Shown: one piece after another, positions 50,967-59,315 of the stretch | Layout of the letters: each line of letters opens with the position of its first letter | How positions within the stretch are numbered: position 1 is the stretch's first letter | Position numbers and translations under genes: made by a program | Notes under the pieces: model-generated | The model's database searches: none | Seen by the model: the letters and a program-made list of their open reading frames with translations, nothing else | Told to the model about the DNA's origin: nothing | Assembly: GCA_963752605.1 (NCBI GenBank) | Contig: CAVVYW010000009.1 | Location: 1-64,000 of the forward strand | Direction: 5' to 3' | Source: CAVVYW01 sp963752605 | GTDB taxonomy: Bacteria; Actinomycetota; Thermoleophilia; Solirubrobacterales; 70-9 | DNA length: 64,000 nt

Positions 50967-51801
50967 CGACCCTCACTCCCTCGAGGGGCTCGAGCCGGCG
51001 CTCGCGGCCCTCGAAGACGCAGATCCGCTCGACCCCGAGGTCGGAGAGGAACTCGACCGCCCGCTCGTAGGCGAACCCGACCTGATCGGGGGTGTGCGCG
51101 TCCGAGGAGAGACAGAACTCCGCTCCAGCCTCGACGCACATCTCCGCGAGAGCCGGCGACGGATAGATCTCGCCCACCGGCTTGCGGAGTCCGGCGGTCG
51201 AGACCTCCACCGCGATCCCGGATTCGGCGATCGCCTCCACCGCCGGCTCGTAGAAGAACCGCAGGTCCCCCTCGGGAACCGGCCGGCCCGAGCCCCAGAC
51301 CTTGACCAGGTCGGGGTGGGCGAGGATGTCGTAGAGGCCGCTGCGCGCCGCCTCGGCGAGCGTCTCGAAGTAGCGGCGCCAGACGGCGTCGGGGTCGCCG
51401 TTCGACTGCCAGGCGTCAAAGCCCTCGTGGTCCACGGCCACGTCGCCGATGAAGTGGACCGAGCCGACCACGTAGTCGAAGGAGCGCGCCTCGAGCAGGT
51501 TGGCGATGCGATCCTCGGCGCCCGGGATGAAGTCGGCCTCGATCCCCAGCTTCAGCGGAGTGGTGGCGACGAACTCGCAGTAGGCGTCGAGATCGTCAAC
51601 CGCCTGCTCGTACCAGAACGGGTGGCGCCAGACGTCGAGAGCCTGTGTGAAGCGGTGGATGTGCTCGGAGACCCCGAGCTCGGCGATCCCGTGCTCCTCG
51701 GCCGCGGCGAGGTAACGGTCAACGTTCTCCTCGGTGAAGTGCTCCTCGGCGGTCGCGCCGAGGTCGTCCGGCCGTAGGTGCAGGTGATAGTCCGTGAGCA
51801 T
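50956..51801 (-). CDS. PHP-domain histidinol-phosphatase-like protein
   Basis: 281 residues. TDYHLHLRPDD (HxH), SEHIHRFTQ, GIEADFIPG, GSVHFIGD, ILAHPDLVKVWG and LSSDAHTPDQVG supply the metal ligands of the PHP fold, arranged as in HisK-type histidinol phosphatase. No his genes are near, so a role in another phosphate-ester hydrolysis is possible. Divergent from the DUF389 gene by 20 bases; overlaps ispF. Confidence 0.87.
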   Translation of the reverse strand: MLTDYHLHLRPDDLGATAEEHFTEENVDRYLAAAEEHGIAELGVSEHIHRFTQALDVWRHPFWYEQAVDDLDAYCEFVATTPLKLGIEADFIPGAEDRIANLLEARSFDYVVGSVHFIGDVAVDHEGFDAWQSNGDPDAVWRRYFETLAEAARSGLYDILAHPDLVKVWGSGRPVPEGDLRFFYEPAVEAIAESGIAVEVSTAGLRKPVGEIYPSPALAEMCVEAGAEFCLSSDAHTPDQVGFAYERAVEFLSDLGVERICVFEGRERRLEPLEGVRVDGA

Positions 51802-51821
51802 CCGCGAGTACGCTAGCCGCG

Positions 51822-52838
51822 ATGGTCCACCTGCGGATCGTGGTGCCCAGCCACAACGCCGAGCACGCCCTCGACCTGCTCTGCGGGACGCACTCGGTGA
51901 TCAACGTCATCTACCTCCCTGGGGTGTCCCACAAGCCGGAGGGCGACGTGATCCTCTGCGACGTCGCCCGCGAGGACGCGAGCGTGGTCGTCGGCGATCT
52001 GAAGGAGTTCGGCATCCAGGAGGAGGGATCGATCGCGATCGAGGACATCGACTCGCTGATCGCCGATGCCGCCGAGCGGGCCGAGGAGGCAGCGAAGGGT
52101 GCGCCCTCCGACGCCGTCGTCTGGGAGGAGGTCGAGGCCCGGACTTCGGAGAACACGGAGCTCTCGGTCAGCTTCCTCCTGTTCATGGTGCTCGCCTGCC
52201 TGATCGCGTCGGTCGGGGTGATCCTCGATTCCCCGATCCTGATCATCGGCGCCATGGTCGTCGGCCCCGAGTTCGGGCCGCTCGCGGGCTTCTGCGTGGC
52301 CGTCGTGGAGCGCCGGCCGAAGCTCGTCAAGCGCTCGCTGCTGCCGCTGGTGGTCGGCTTCCCCCTGGGGATGACGGCTGCCTTCCTGTTCACGCTGGTG
52401 ATCGACACGGTCGGCCTGACACCCGAGGGCTTTTCAGCCTCCGTCCATCCGAACACGCAGTTCATCTCCCACCCTGACGCGTTCTCCTACATCGTCGCCA
52501 CCTTCGCCGGCATCGCCGGGGTCCTCTCGCTGACCAGCACGAAGTCGGGAGCCCTGGTGGGCGTCCTGATCTCGGTCACCACCATTCCCGCTGCCGCCAA
52601 CATCGGTGTCGCCGCCGCCTACGGCGACGGCGATGAATGGGCGGGGGCGATAGCCCAGCTCGCCGTCAACCTCACCGCGATCACCCTGGCCGGCATCCTC
52701 ACCCTCTTCATCCAGCGGAAGCTCTACCAGCGGCGCCGGCTCGCCCACCTTCACCACGAGGCCCGCGAGGCCGCCGGGCTGCCCGTGGGCCGCAGCCGCC
52801 GCGGCCCGAGCGTGGCCGAGGCCGACTCCGGAAAGTAG
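51822..52838 (+). CDS. DUF389 membrane protein
   Basis: 338 residues. An N-terminal soluble domain (RIVVPSHNAEHALDLLCGTH) precedes about six membrane helices, including LMVLACLIASVGVILDSPIL, IIGAMVVGPEFGPLAG and ATFAGIAGVLSLTSTKSGAL. The DUF389 family is of unknown function. It is in a plus-strand pair with a secreted SGNH hydrolase, set within the minus-strand yac-like series. Confidence 0.87.
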   Translation: MVHLRIVVPSHNAEHALDLLCGTHSVINVIYLPGVSHKPEGDVILCDVAREDASVVVGDLKEFGIQEEGSIAIEDIDSLIADAAERAEEAAKGAPSDAVVWEEVEARTSENTELSVSFLLFMVLACLIASVGVILDSPILIIGAMVVGPEFGPLAGFCVAVVERRPKLVKRSLLPLVVGFPLGMTAAFLFTLVIDTVGLTPEGFSASVHPNTQFISHPDAFSYIVATFAGIAGVLSLTSTKSGALVGVLISVTTIPAAANIGVAAAYGDGDEWAGAIAQLAVNLTAITLAGILTLFIQRKLYQRRRLAHLHHEAREAAGLPVGRSRRGPSVAEADSGK

Positions 52839-52945
52839 CCGGGCCTCCAGCGCCGGCCGGACGGCCTTGTTGCGCCGGTGCTAATTTTGGGTATGAGCCG
52901 TCCAGGAGCCGGCTCATCGAAGGGCAAGCCAAGGAGGGTGACCCC

Positions 52946-53797
52946 ATGAAGCGATTCGTACGAACGCTCCTCATCTCTCTACCCCTGCTGATCGTTGTGT
53001 TCGCGGCCTCGCCCGCGCTCGCCGAGAAGCCGGACAGGAACGCTCCAGTCCAGGTGGCGCTGGGCGATTCCTGGGCCGCCTCCGTCGGCGCCAGCTCACC
53101 GGCGGAAGGCTACGTCCGGCAGCTCCACCAGGTGCTGCGGGATGACCTCAACTGCCACGGCAGCGGCCCGACCCAGGCCAGCTCCGGCTGCAAGCAGCTG
53201 CGGCTGGTCGACGTGGCGATCGGCGGCGCCACCACGCCGAGCATGGTCGCCGTCCAGTTCCCGCGGGCTATTCCCCTGCTGGAGCGCCGTGATGCGACTC
53301 GCAAGCCGAACGACGACGTCGAGGTGATCACCGTCCACATCGGCGGCAACGACGTGACCAATCCGATCATCGCCGCGTGCCTGGTGGGTGGGCTGACCCC
53401 CACCTGTGTCGGGACGATCCAGACGGAACTGGCTGCGTATCGGACCGATCTCGACGGAGCCCTTGCGACTCTGCGCGACGCGGCCGGCCCGGACGCCCGG
53501 ATCGTCATCGGCACCTACGACAACCCTTTCCGATTCCCGACCTGCTTCATCGGTCAGCAGTTCCCGCAGAGCGCCCTGCTCGGCGAGCTGGTCCTCGAGG
53601 GAGGTCTGCCCGGCGTGGTCCCGAGCGGTCTCCATGACGTCATGCGGGACGTCGGCGCTGACCACGAAGTTCGGGTGGCCGAGAGCCACGGCGACCTAGG
53701 CCCGCAGGACTGGGTCGGAGGCCTCGACTGCCTGCATCCCGTCGACTCGGGCTACGACAAGGTGACCATCGCCTTCGAGGAGGCGCTGGGAATCTGA
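52946..53797 (+). CDS. Secreted SGNH-hydrolase (GDSL-type lipase/esterase)
   Basis: 283 residues. AAGGAGGGTG precedes the ATG. Signal peptide LLISLPLLIVVFAASPALA. SGNH blocks: ALGDSWAAS (Ser), VDVAIGGATTPSM (Gly), VHIGGNDVTNP (Asn) and CLHPVDSGYDKV (Asp/His). Four Cys in NCHGSG, GCKQLR, ACLVGG and TCVG suggest two disulfides. An exported esterase of unknown substrate. Confidence 0.87.
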   Translation: MKRFVRTLLISLPLLIVVFAASPALAEKPDRNAPVQVALGDSWAASVGASSPAEGYVRQLHQVLRDDLNCHGSGPTQASSGCKQLRLVDVAIGGATTPSMVAVQFPRAIPLLERRDATRKPNDDVEVITVHIGGNDVTNPIIAACLVGGLTPTCVGTIQTELAAYRTDLDGALATLRDAAGPDARIVIGTYDNPFRFPTCFIGQQFPQSALLGELVLEGGLPGVVPSGLHDVMRDVGADHEVRVAESHGDLGPQDWVGGLDCLHPVDSGYDKVTIAFEEALGI

Positions 53798-53820
53798 TCA
53801 GATCGAGCGACTGACGGCGA

Positions 53821-53851
53821 GGGGCCGCTGGCTTTCTCCCTGGCCGGCGGC
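53821..53851. terminator. GC hairpin between convergent SGNH and ispD genes
   Basis: AGGGGCCGC near 53821 pairs with GCGGCCCT near 53851 (7-8 bp, one bulge) in the 78-base gap between the stops at 53797 and 53876. Suits a bidirectional terminator. No T-tract. Confidence 0.4.
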
Positions 53852-53875
53852 CCTCCCGTCGATCCCGACGGGCGC

Positions 53876-54523
53876 CTAGCCGCGTTCGCGGAGCAGCAGC
53901 TCGGCGACCCGCAGGTCGAACGGGGTCGTCACCTTGAGGTTCTCCGGGGGCGAGGAGTGGATCAGGACCTTGCCCCCGCGCTCCTCGACGAGCATGGCGT
54001 CGTCGGTCGCGTCCGCCAGGTCCCCGGCCTTCTCGAGGGCATCGCGCAGGGCGTCCGCCCGGAACGCCTGCGGAGTCTGCACGGCCCAGAGCCTCGAGCG
54101 GTCGAGGGTCCTCTGCACCCTCCCCTCGTCCGAGGCCTCCTTGACCGTGTCGGAGACCGCGGCCGCCGCGATCACGGCGGCGGCGTCCGGCTCGGCGGCG
54201 AGCTCCTCGACGACGGCGTCGATCAGCCCCGGCGTCACCAGAGGCCTGGCCGCGTCGTGGACGACGACTATCTCCCCCGCAGTCAGCTCGAGGGCATTCA
54301 GGACGGACTGGGACCGGTGCTTCCCGCCGGCGACGGCGATCACCCCCAACTCCGCGATCCGCTCCTCCTCGCCGGGAGGAGCGGCGACCACGACGTCCCC
54401 GACGCTCTCGGCGGCCCGCAGGGCGTCGACCGCCCAGCCGACCATCGGCCTTCCGCCGATTTCGGCGAAGGCCTTCGGGCCGCCGGCTCCGAGCCTCTCG
54501 CCGGAGCCGGCGGCCGCGATCAC
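53876..54523 (-). CDS. ispD: 2-C-methyl-D-erythritol 4-phosphate cytidylyltransferase
   Basis: About 215 residues. AAAGSGERLGAGGPKAF is the CTP-binding loop, with GGKHRSQSVLNAL, VVHDAARPLV, VSDTVKEA and TPQAFRADALRDAL as further family blocks. GTG at 54523 is the only close start, though family similarity starts two residues earlier (AAV), so the true N-terminus is a bit uncertain. 22 bases after carD in the same direction. Third MEP step. Confidence 0.93.
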   Translation of the reverse strand: MIAAAGSGERLGAGGPKAFAEIGGRPMVGWAVDALRAAESVGDVVVAAPPGEEERIAELGVIAVAGGKHRSQSVLNALELTAGEIVVVHDAARPLVTPGLIDAVVEELAAEPDAAAVIAAAAVSDTVKEASDEGRVQRTLDRSRLWAVQTPQAFRADALRDALEKAGDLADATDDAMLVEERGGKVLIHSSPPENLKVTTPFDLRVAELLLRERG

Positions 54524-54545
54524 GGCCGCAGCGGAATCCGCCTTC

Positions 54546-55124
54546 CTACGCGGTCGCCTTGGCGGCGCCGAAGCGCTCCTCCAGCAGCTCGTCCAGGTAG
54601 GCCTCCGCACCGTCCTCGTCCTTGTCGAGCGCGTACATGAACTCGGACGCGAGGATCTTCTTGGCGCGTGTGTACATCTGCTTCTCGCCGGTGGAGAGCC
54701 CCTTCTCCCACTCGCGAATGGCGAGATTGCGAACCACCTCGGCGAGCTCGAAGACATCTCCCGTCTTGATCTTCTCGCGGTTGTGCTTGAACCGGCGGTT
54801 CCAGTTCTTCGGCATCTCGGAGACATCGTCGGTCAGCACTCCGATCACCTTCTTGACCTCTTCCTCGTTGATGACGCGGCGGAGCCCGGCCCGGTGGGCG
54901 TTCTCGCAGGGCACCATCACGGTCATGTTGTTGTGGAGGATGTTGATGGTCAGGTAATCGCGCTTCTCTCCCAGCAGGTCCTTGGTCTCCCTCTTCAGGA
55001 CGACTCCCGCTCCGTGATGGGGGTAGACCACGTTGTCGCCGACCTCAAAAGTGCACTCGGGCGCCTCGATCTCGAGGTCGGCTACGGACGCCTCGTCAAT
55101 TACCTCCTCTGTCAGCTCGGGAAT
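54546..55124 (-). CDS. carD: CarD-family transcription regulator, probable ATT start
   Basis: 192 residues. FEVGDNVVYPHHGAGVVLKR is the RNA-polymerase-binding (RID) domain, and MPKNWNRRFKHNREKIKTGD with REWEKGLSTGEKQMYTRAKK is the DNA-binding part. No ATG, GTG or TTG lies before the domain; GTG at 55031 is inside it. ATT at 55124 has AAAGGAG six bases upstream, an ideal distance. CarD stabilises open promoter complexes. Between disA and ispD in the yac-like order. Confidence 0.9.
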   Translation of the reverse strand: MPELTEEVIDEASVADLEIEAPECTFEVGDNVVYPHHGAGVVLKRETKDLLGEKRDYLTINILHNNMTVMVPCENAHRAGLRRVINEEEVKKVIGVLTDDVSEMPKNWNRRFKHNREKIKTGDVFELAEVVRNLAIREWEKGLSTGEKQMYTRAKKILASEFMYALDKDEDGAEAYLDELLEERFGAAKATA

Positions 55125-55165
55125 GGGGTTCTCCTTTCGTCAGGACGGCCCTCGAAAGCGGACCA

Positions 55166-56281
55166 TCAGCTCTGCAAGTACCGGTCGATAGGGTCGACCT
55201 CCTGAAGTCTGCGCAGGCCCTCCCGGATGTCCTTGGCGCGGGTCGCCCCGACGCCTTCGACAGCCTCGAGGTCCTCGTCGCTCGCCGCCAGCACCTCCTC
55301 CAGCCCGCCGAACTCCTGGATGATCCGCTGCACCACGAGCTTCGGGAGGCGGGGGATGCGGCCGAGCACGCGGTAGCCGCGGGGTGAGACGGGGAAGTCG
55401 AGTGTGGAGACCTTGCGCTCGTAGCCCAGCAGCTCCGCGAGCCGGCCGAAGTCGAGCAGGTCCTGGTGCTGCATGCGGGCGATCTGCGAGAGCGTCGTGG
55501 CCAGGTTCTCCTCGGTGTCATCGACCGAGTAGTCGCGGATCAACGCGGCCTTGTCGGCGGCGACCCCGACCATCGTCTCCTCGAGCTGCATCTCGATCAA
55601 GCGTCCCTCGGTCCCCAGCTCGACGATGTAGCGCTCGACCTCGACCGCCATCCGCGTGACCAGCTCGGCCCGCTGCAGCACCGAGAGGGCGTCGTAGAGG
55701 ACCGACCCGCCCTCGAACTCGAGCCGCGTCAGGCGGGCGGAGACCGAGTCGAGCCTGGCGCGGTACTTGTCGAGGGTGGCGAGCCCCTGATTCGCCTTGG
55801 CGAGCACCGCCGGGATGTCCTGGAGGATGTACTTCATCCCGCCCAGATAGAGCGAGACGACGTCACGGCGCTCTGAGATCGCGACGACCAAAGCGTCCGT
55901 CTGCTTCGAGACGCGCTCCGCCGTGCGGTGACGGGTGCCGGTCTCCGAAGAGAGGATCGTGGGGTCCGGCATCAGCTGGACGTTGGCGCCGACGATCTTG
56001 GTCGCCTGCTCGTTCAGAACGATCGCCCCGTCCATCTTCGCCACCTGGTAGAGCAGCGCCGGCGTGTAGTCGATGTCCAGCGTGATCCCGCCGGAGAAGA
56101 GGAAGGAGACTTCCTCGGGATCTCCGATGACGATCAGCCCGCCGCTCCGCGAGTGGACGATGTTGTCGATGCCCTCCCGCAGCGCCGTCCCCGGAGCGAC
56201 GATGTCGAGAGCTCTCAGGAGGCGCGGGTCCTGTCGCGCCTCCAGCTCCTGAAGGTCGTCGCCGGAGAGCGGGGACTCCAT
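55166..56281 (-). CDS. disA: DNA integrity scanning diadenylate cyclase
   Basis: 371 residues. The cyclase site has KMDGAIVLNEQATKI (DGA) and SSETGTRHRTAERVSKQT (RHR). The linker helices and C-terminal helix-hairpin-helix DNA-binding end (FGGLEEVLAASDEDLEAVEG) are intact. It makes c-di-AMP while scanning DNA. ATG 56281 (MESPLSGDD) is chosen; no clear ribosome-binding site is present. A good -35 box (TTGACA) lies at 56356-56361. Downstream of radA as in Bacillus. Confidence 0.95.
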   Translation of the reverse strand: MESPLSGDDLQELEARQDPRLLRALDIVAPGTALREGIDNIVHSRSGGLIVIGDPEEVSFLFSGGITLDIDYTPALLYQVAKMDGAIVLNEQATKIVGANVQLMPDPTILSSETGTRHRTAERVSKQTDALVVAISERRDVVSLYLGGMKYILQDIPAVLAKANQGLATLDKYRARLDSVSARLTRLEFEGGSVLYDALSVLQRAELVTRMAVEVERYIVELGTEGRLIEMQLEETMVGVAADKAALIRDYSVDDTEENLATTLSQIARMQHQDLLDFGRLAELLGYERKVSTLDFPVSPRGYRVLGRIPRLPKLVVQRIIQEFGGLEEVLAASDEDLEAVEGVGATRAKDIREGLRRLQEVDPIDRYLQS

Positions 56282-56332
56282 GGAGAGTGATGTAAGCAAA
56301 AAGGAATCGCTCGTGATTTGCGGGCAAAGCCG

Positions 56333-56361
56333 TGTGGACAGGTCGGAAACCGCTTTGTCAA
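56333..56361 (-). promoter_or_regulatory. Putative promoter for disA-carD
   Basis: On the minus strand TTGACA (56356-56361) is followed after 17 bases by TCCACA (56333-56338), in an AT-richer gap between radA and disA. The -35 is perfect, the -10 weak. It would give disA, carD and ispD a transcript of their own. Confidence 0.4.
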
Positions 56362-56393
56362 GTCACGCAAACGAATTGGCAGGGGGAGTCCTG

Positions 56394-57762
56394 CTACGCG
56401 GCTCGGCGAAGTGGTGGCCGAACTCCCTTGAGTGCCTCCGCCAGAGTTGCGACCGGATGGAGGCCCTCGATTCGCTCGTCCCCGTTCGGTGGGCCCAGGA
56501 CGCGGGCGAGCCCGAACTTGCGCGCCTCGGAGACGCGGCGGTCGGCGTGGGCGACGTAGCGGATCTCACCGGTGAGGCCGAGCTCGCCGAAGCAGGCGAG
56601 CGGCTTGCCGTCCGCCTCGAGCGCCCGTCCGGAGTGGGCCGATGCGACCGCAAGGGCGATCGCGAGGTCGGCTCCCGGCTCGTCGATCCGCACGCCGCCG
56701 GCGACGTTGACGAAGACATCTGCGGACGAGGTCGAGACGCGAGCGTGGCGGGCCAGCACCGCGAGGACCAGGGCAAGGCGGTTGCGGTCCACCCCGGTCG
56801 CGGTCCGGCGCGGATGCTCGACCTCGGTCGGGGCGACCAGGGCCTGGACCTCGACCAGCAGAGGGCGGGTCCCCTCCATCGAGCAGAGGACGACAGACCC
56901 GGGGGCGGGACTGGCGTCCCCCACGAACCGGGCCGACGGGTCCAGGACCTCCACCAGCCCTCCTTCGCGCATCTCGAACACCCCGACCTCGCTGGTGGCG
57001 CCGAAGCGGTTCTTGAGCGCCCGCACGGTGCGGAAGGTCCGCTCCCGCTCGCCCTCGAAATGGAGCACGCAGTCCACCAGGTGCTCGAGCGCCCTCGGCC
57101 CCGCGAGCGATCCCTGCTTGGTGACGTGGCCGATCAAGCAGCATGGTCACGTCGAGCCGCTTGGCCGCCTCGAGCAGCGCCGAGGTGGCCTCGCGCACCG
57201 CGCCGATGCTTCCGGGCGCGGCGTCGCCCACGGCAAGCGCCTGCACGGAGTCGATCACGCAGGCCGCCGGGCGCTCGGCCTCGATCGCGGCCAGCACGGA
57301 TGCGAGCGAGGGCTCGGCGAGCATCGGCACCTCGAGCGCCGCCTCACCCAGCCGCTCCGCGCGCCGTTTGACCTGCGCGGCGGACTCCTCCCCGGAGACA
57401 TAGAGGGTCTTCGCGCCACTCCCGGCCAGGTTGGCGAGCGCCATCCCGGCCAGGGTGCTCTTCCCGATCCCAGGCGACCCTCCGAGCAGGACCAGGGAGC
57501 CGGGGACGAGCCCGCCGCCGAGGACCCGGTCGAGCTCGGCGATCCCGGTCAGCAGCCGCTCCGAGCGCTCGGCGCTGACGTCGCGGAGCGGCACCGGGCT
57601 CGGAGCCTTCGTCCGGCCTCCCCCGCCTCCCCCACTCGGGCCCCGCGCCGCCGGCGCCTCCTCCAGCGAGTTCCATGCCCCGCAGCCGCCGCACCGTCCG
57701 GACCAGGCGAGCGCGGGCTGTCCGCACTCGGAGCATCGGTACTGGGCTGCCTTCCCGGCCAC
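56394..57762 (-). CDS. radA: DNA repair protein RadA, frameshifted
   Basis: N-terminal zinc finger YRCSECGQPALAWSGRCGGC, then GSLVLLGGSPGIGKSTLAGM (Walker A) and ACVIDSVQALAVGD (Walker B). After 57137 the frame changes: the family continues as IGHVTKQGSLAGPRALEHLV, the RadA-specific ALKNRFGATSE, and the Lon-like end with GELGLTGEIRYVAHADRR. The extra A at 57136 or 57137 (CTGCTT for CTGCT) explains it. About 455 residues when repaired. Needed for branch migration in recombination; the shift is almost surely a sequence error. Confidence 0.93.
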
Positions 57763-57848
57763 GGGCCAACACTAGGGGCGAGCCCCGACGGCTCCCGCGT
57801 GAACTGCGACCGAAGCGAAACGGCTCAGCTACGGTTTTCGGCCGGGGT

Positions 57849-59315
57849 ATGTTGGGCTCGAGGCCAATGACCGGCGCCGTGCTGTGCGCAGTGCTGGTGC
57901 TCTCCATCGCCGGGTCGGCCCATGGTCAAGCGCCGGAGCCCGACTGCGCGGGACCGGCCGGCGACCCTGAGCCGGGCACCCCGGCCTGGGAGCAGCGCGA
58001 AGCGGAGAACGCCTACTGCGCCACGCAGCGCAACCTCGACACCTCCACCAATCCCGCCTACTACGAGGCGCTCGCGGCGCAGACCCGCATCGTGGCGATG
58101 GACCCGATGCGCGAGCCTCTCGACTGGGACGGGTCGCGGTTCCGCTTCGAGGAGCTCGCCATCCATGACGCGGAGGGCAAGGAGCTCCCGGCGATGCTCT
58201 TCCGCCCCTGCGACTCGTCCTGTGCCGCTTTGCCCACTGAGCTCCGGCGGCATGAGCCTCCGTATCCGGGGGTGGTGATCATGCACGGCGGCGCCGCCAA
58301 CCAGGAGATGTACCTGTGGGCGGCCGAGGGCCTCGCCGAGGCCGGCTACATGGTGCTCTCGGTCAACCTCGACGACCGCACCGACGGCGGGCACTACGAG
58401 GCGACCAAGGCCGGGCTCGACTGGCTGCTGTCGACGCCGTCGGAGCCGTCGGTGGACGGCACCCACAACCCTCACTGGGCCGAGCTCGACGGCGACCGCA
58501 TCGGGCTGGCGGGGCACTCGGCGGGCGGCGTCGCGGTGAGCCGACTGGGCCAGGAGGACCCCCGCGTAAAGGCGATCGTCTCCTGGGACCGCGCCCAGTC
58601 GGGCCCGATGCCCGAGGACCTGGCGATCCGGACCCCCGCGCTCTTCTTCACCGCCGACTACAACTGCCAGCGGGTTCCGGTCTGCCTCCCGGAGCGGCGC
58701 GAGTCGCCACCGGATCCGCTCGGCCCAGGCAACAAGGACGAGGACTTCCAGCGGCTTCGAGCCGCACGGGTGGACACGATGAAGGTCGCGCTCCGTGCGG
58801 CCACCCACCTCGACTTCACCCAGTGGAACCCGCTCAACGCGAGCCGCTATGGAGCCGCCACCGCGTTCCATTACACGCTCGCCTGGTTCGACCGCTACCT
58901 CAAGGGGCCGAGGTCCAAGGCGGTCGCGGCCGATGCCCTGCGCCGGCTGACGGCCGCGAGCTTCGACGAATCGGGCGACGTCCACAACATCAGCACCGGC
59001 ATCTGGGACCCGGCGACGATGCAGAACGTCCCGATCCGGATCGCCGGCCAGCCCGTGGCGGATCGCCTCAGCTTCCACTTCCGCTCGGCGTATTGGCTGG
59101 CGCATGGATCGCGTGCATGCGAGAACATTCGCGACGGCTGCACACACGCCAGGGAGCCGCAGGCCGGCTCCAGCCCTCCCGCCGGGCCCGGCGCTCAGCC
59201 GGCGCCGCCGGGAAGGGTCGCAAAGGCGAAGAGGTGCACGCGGAAAAAGGGGTCGCGAGGCCGGGGGGCTTCACGCACGCCCTGCAAGAGAAAGGGAGGC
59301 CGAAGAAGCCGATGA
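57849..59315 (+). CDS. Secreted alpha/beta hydrolase with Cys-bracketed basic tail
   Basis: 488 residues. Signal peptide AVLCAVLVLSIAGSAHG. Hydrolase motifs: GVVIMHGGAANQEMYLWAAE, LAGHSAGGVAVSRLG (Ser elbow), ALFFTADYNCQR and RAATHLDFTQW (His). Cys pairs suggest disulfides. The C-terminus is AKRCTRKKGSRGRGASRTPC then KRKGGRRSR, like other exported proteins here. The ATG overlaps the next gene's start in ATGA (59312-59315), so both are co-translated. Substrate unknown. Confidence 0.82.
   Translation: MLGSRPMTGAVLCAVLVLSIAGSAHGQAPEPDCAGPAGDPEPGTPAWEQREAENAYCATQRNLDTSTNPAYYEALAAQTRIVAMDPMREPLDWDGSRFRFEELAIHDAEGKELPAMLFRPCDSSCAALPTELRRHEPPYPGVVIMHGGAANQEMYLWAAEGLAEAGYMVLSVNLDDRTDGGHYEATKAGLDWLLSTPSEPSVDGTHNPHWAELDGDRIGLAGHSAGGVAVSRLGQEDPRVKAIVSWDRAQSGPMPEDLAIRTPALFFTADYNCQRVPVCLPERRESPPDPLGPGNKDEDFQRLRAARVDTMKVALRAATHLDFTQWNPLNASRYGAATAFHYTLAWFDRYLKGPRSKAVAADALRRLTAASFDESGDVHNISTGIWDPATMQNVPIRIAGQPVADRLSFHFRSAYWLAHGSRACENIRDGCTHAREPQAGSSPPAGPGAQPAPPGRVAKAKRCTRKKGSRGRGASRTPCKRKGGRRSR

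Noticed and set aside
57825..59147. 440-residue minus-strand open frame
   Set aside because: Antisense to the secreted hydrolase at 57849, which has signal peptide and triad motifs.
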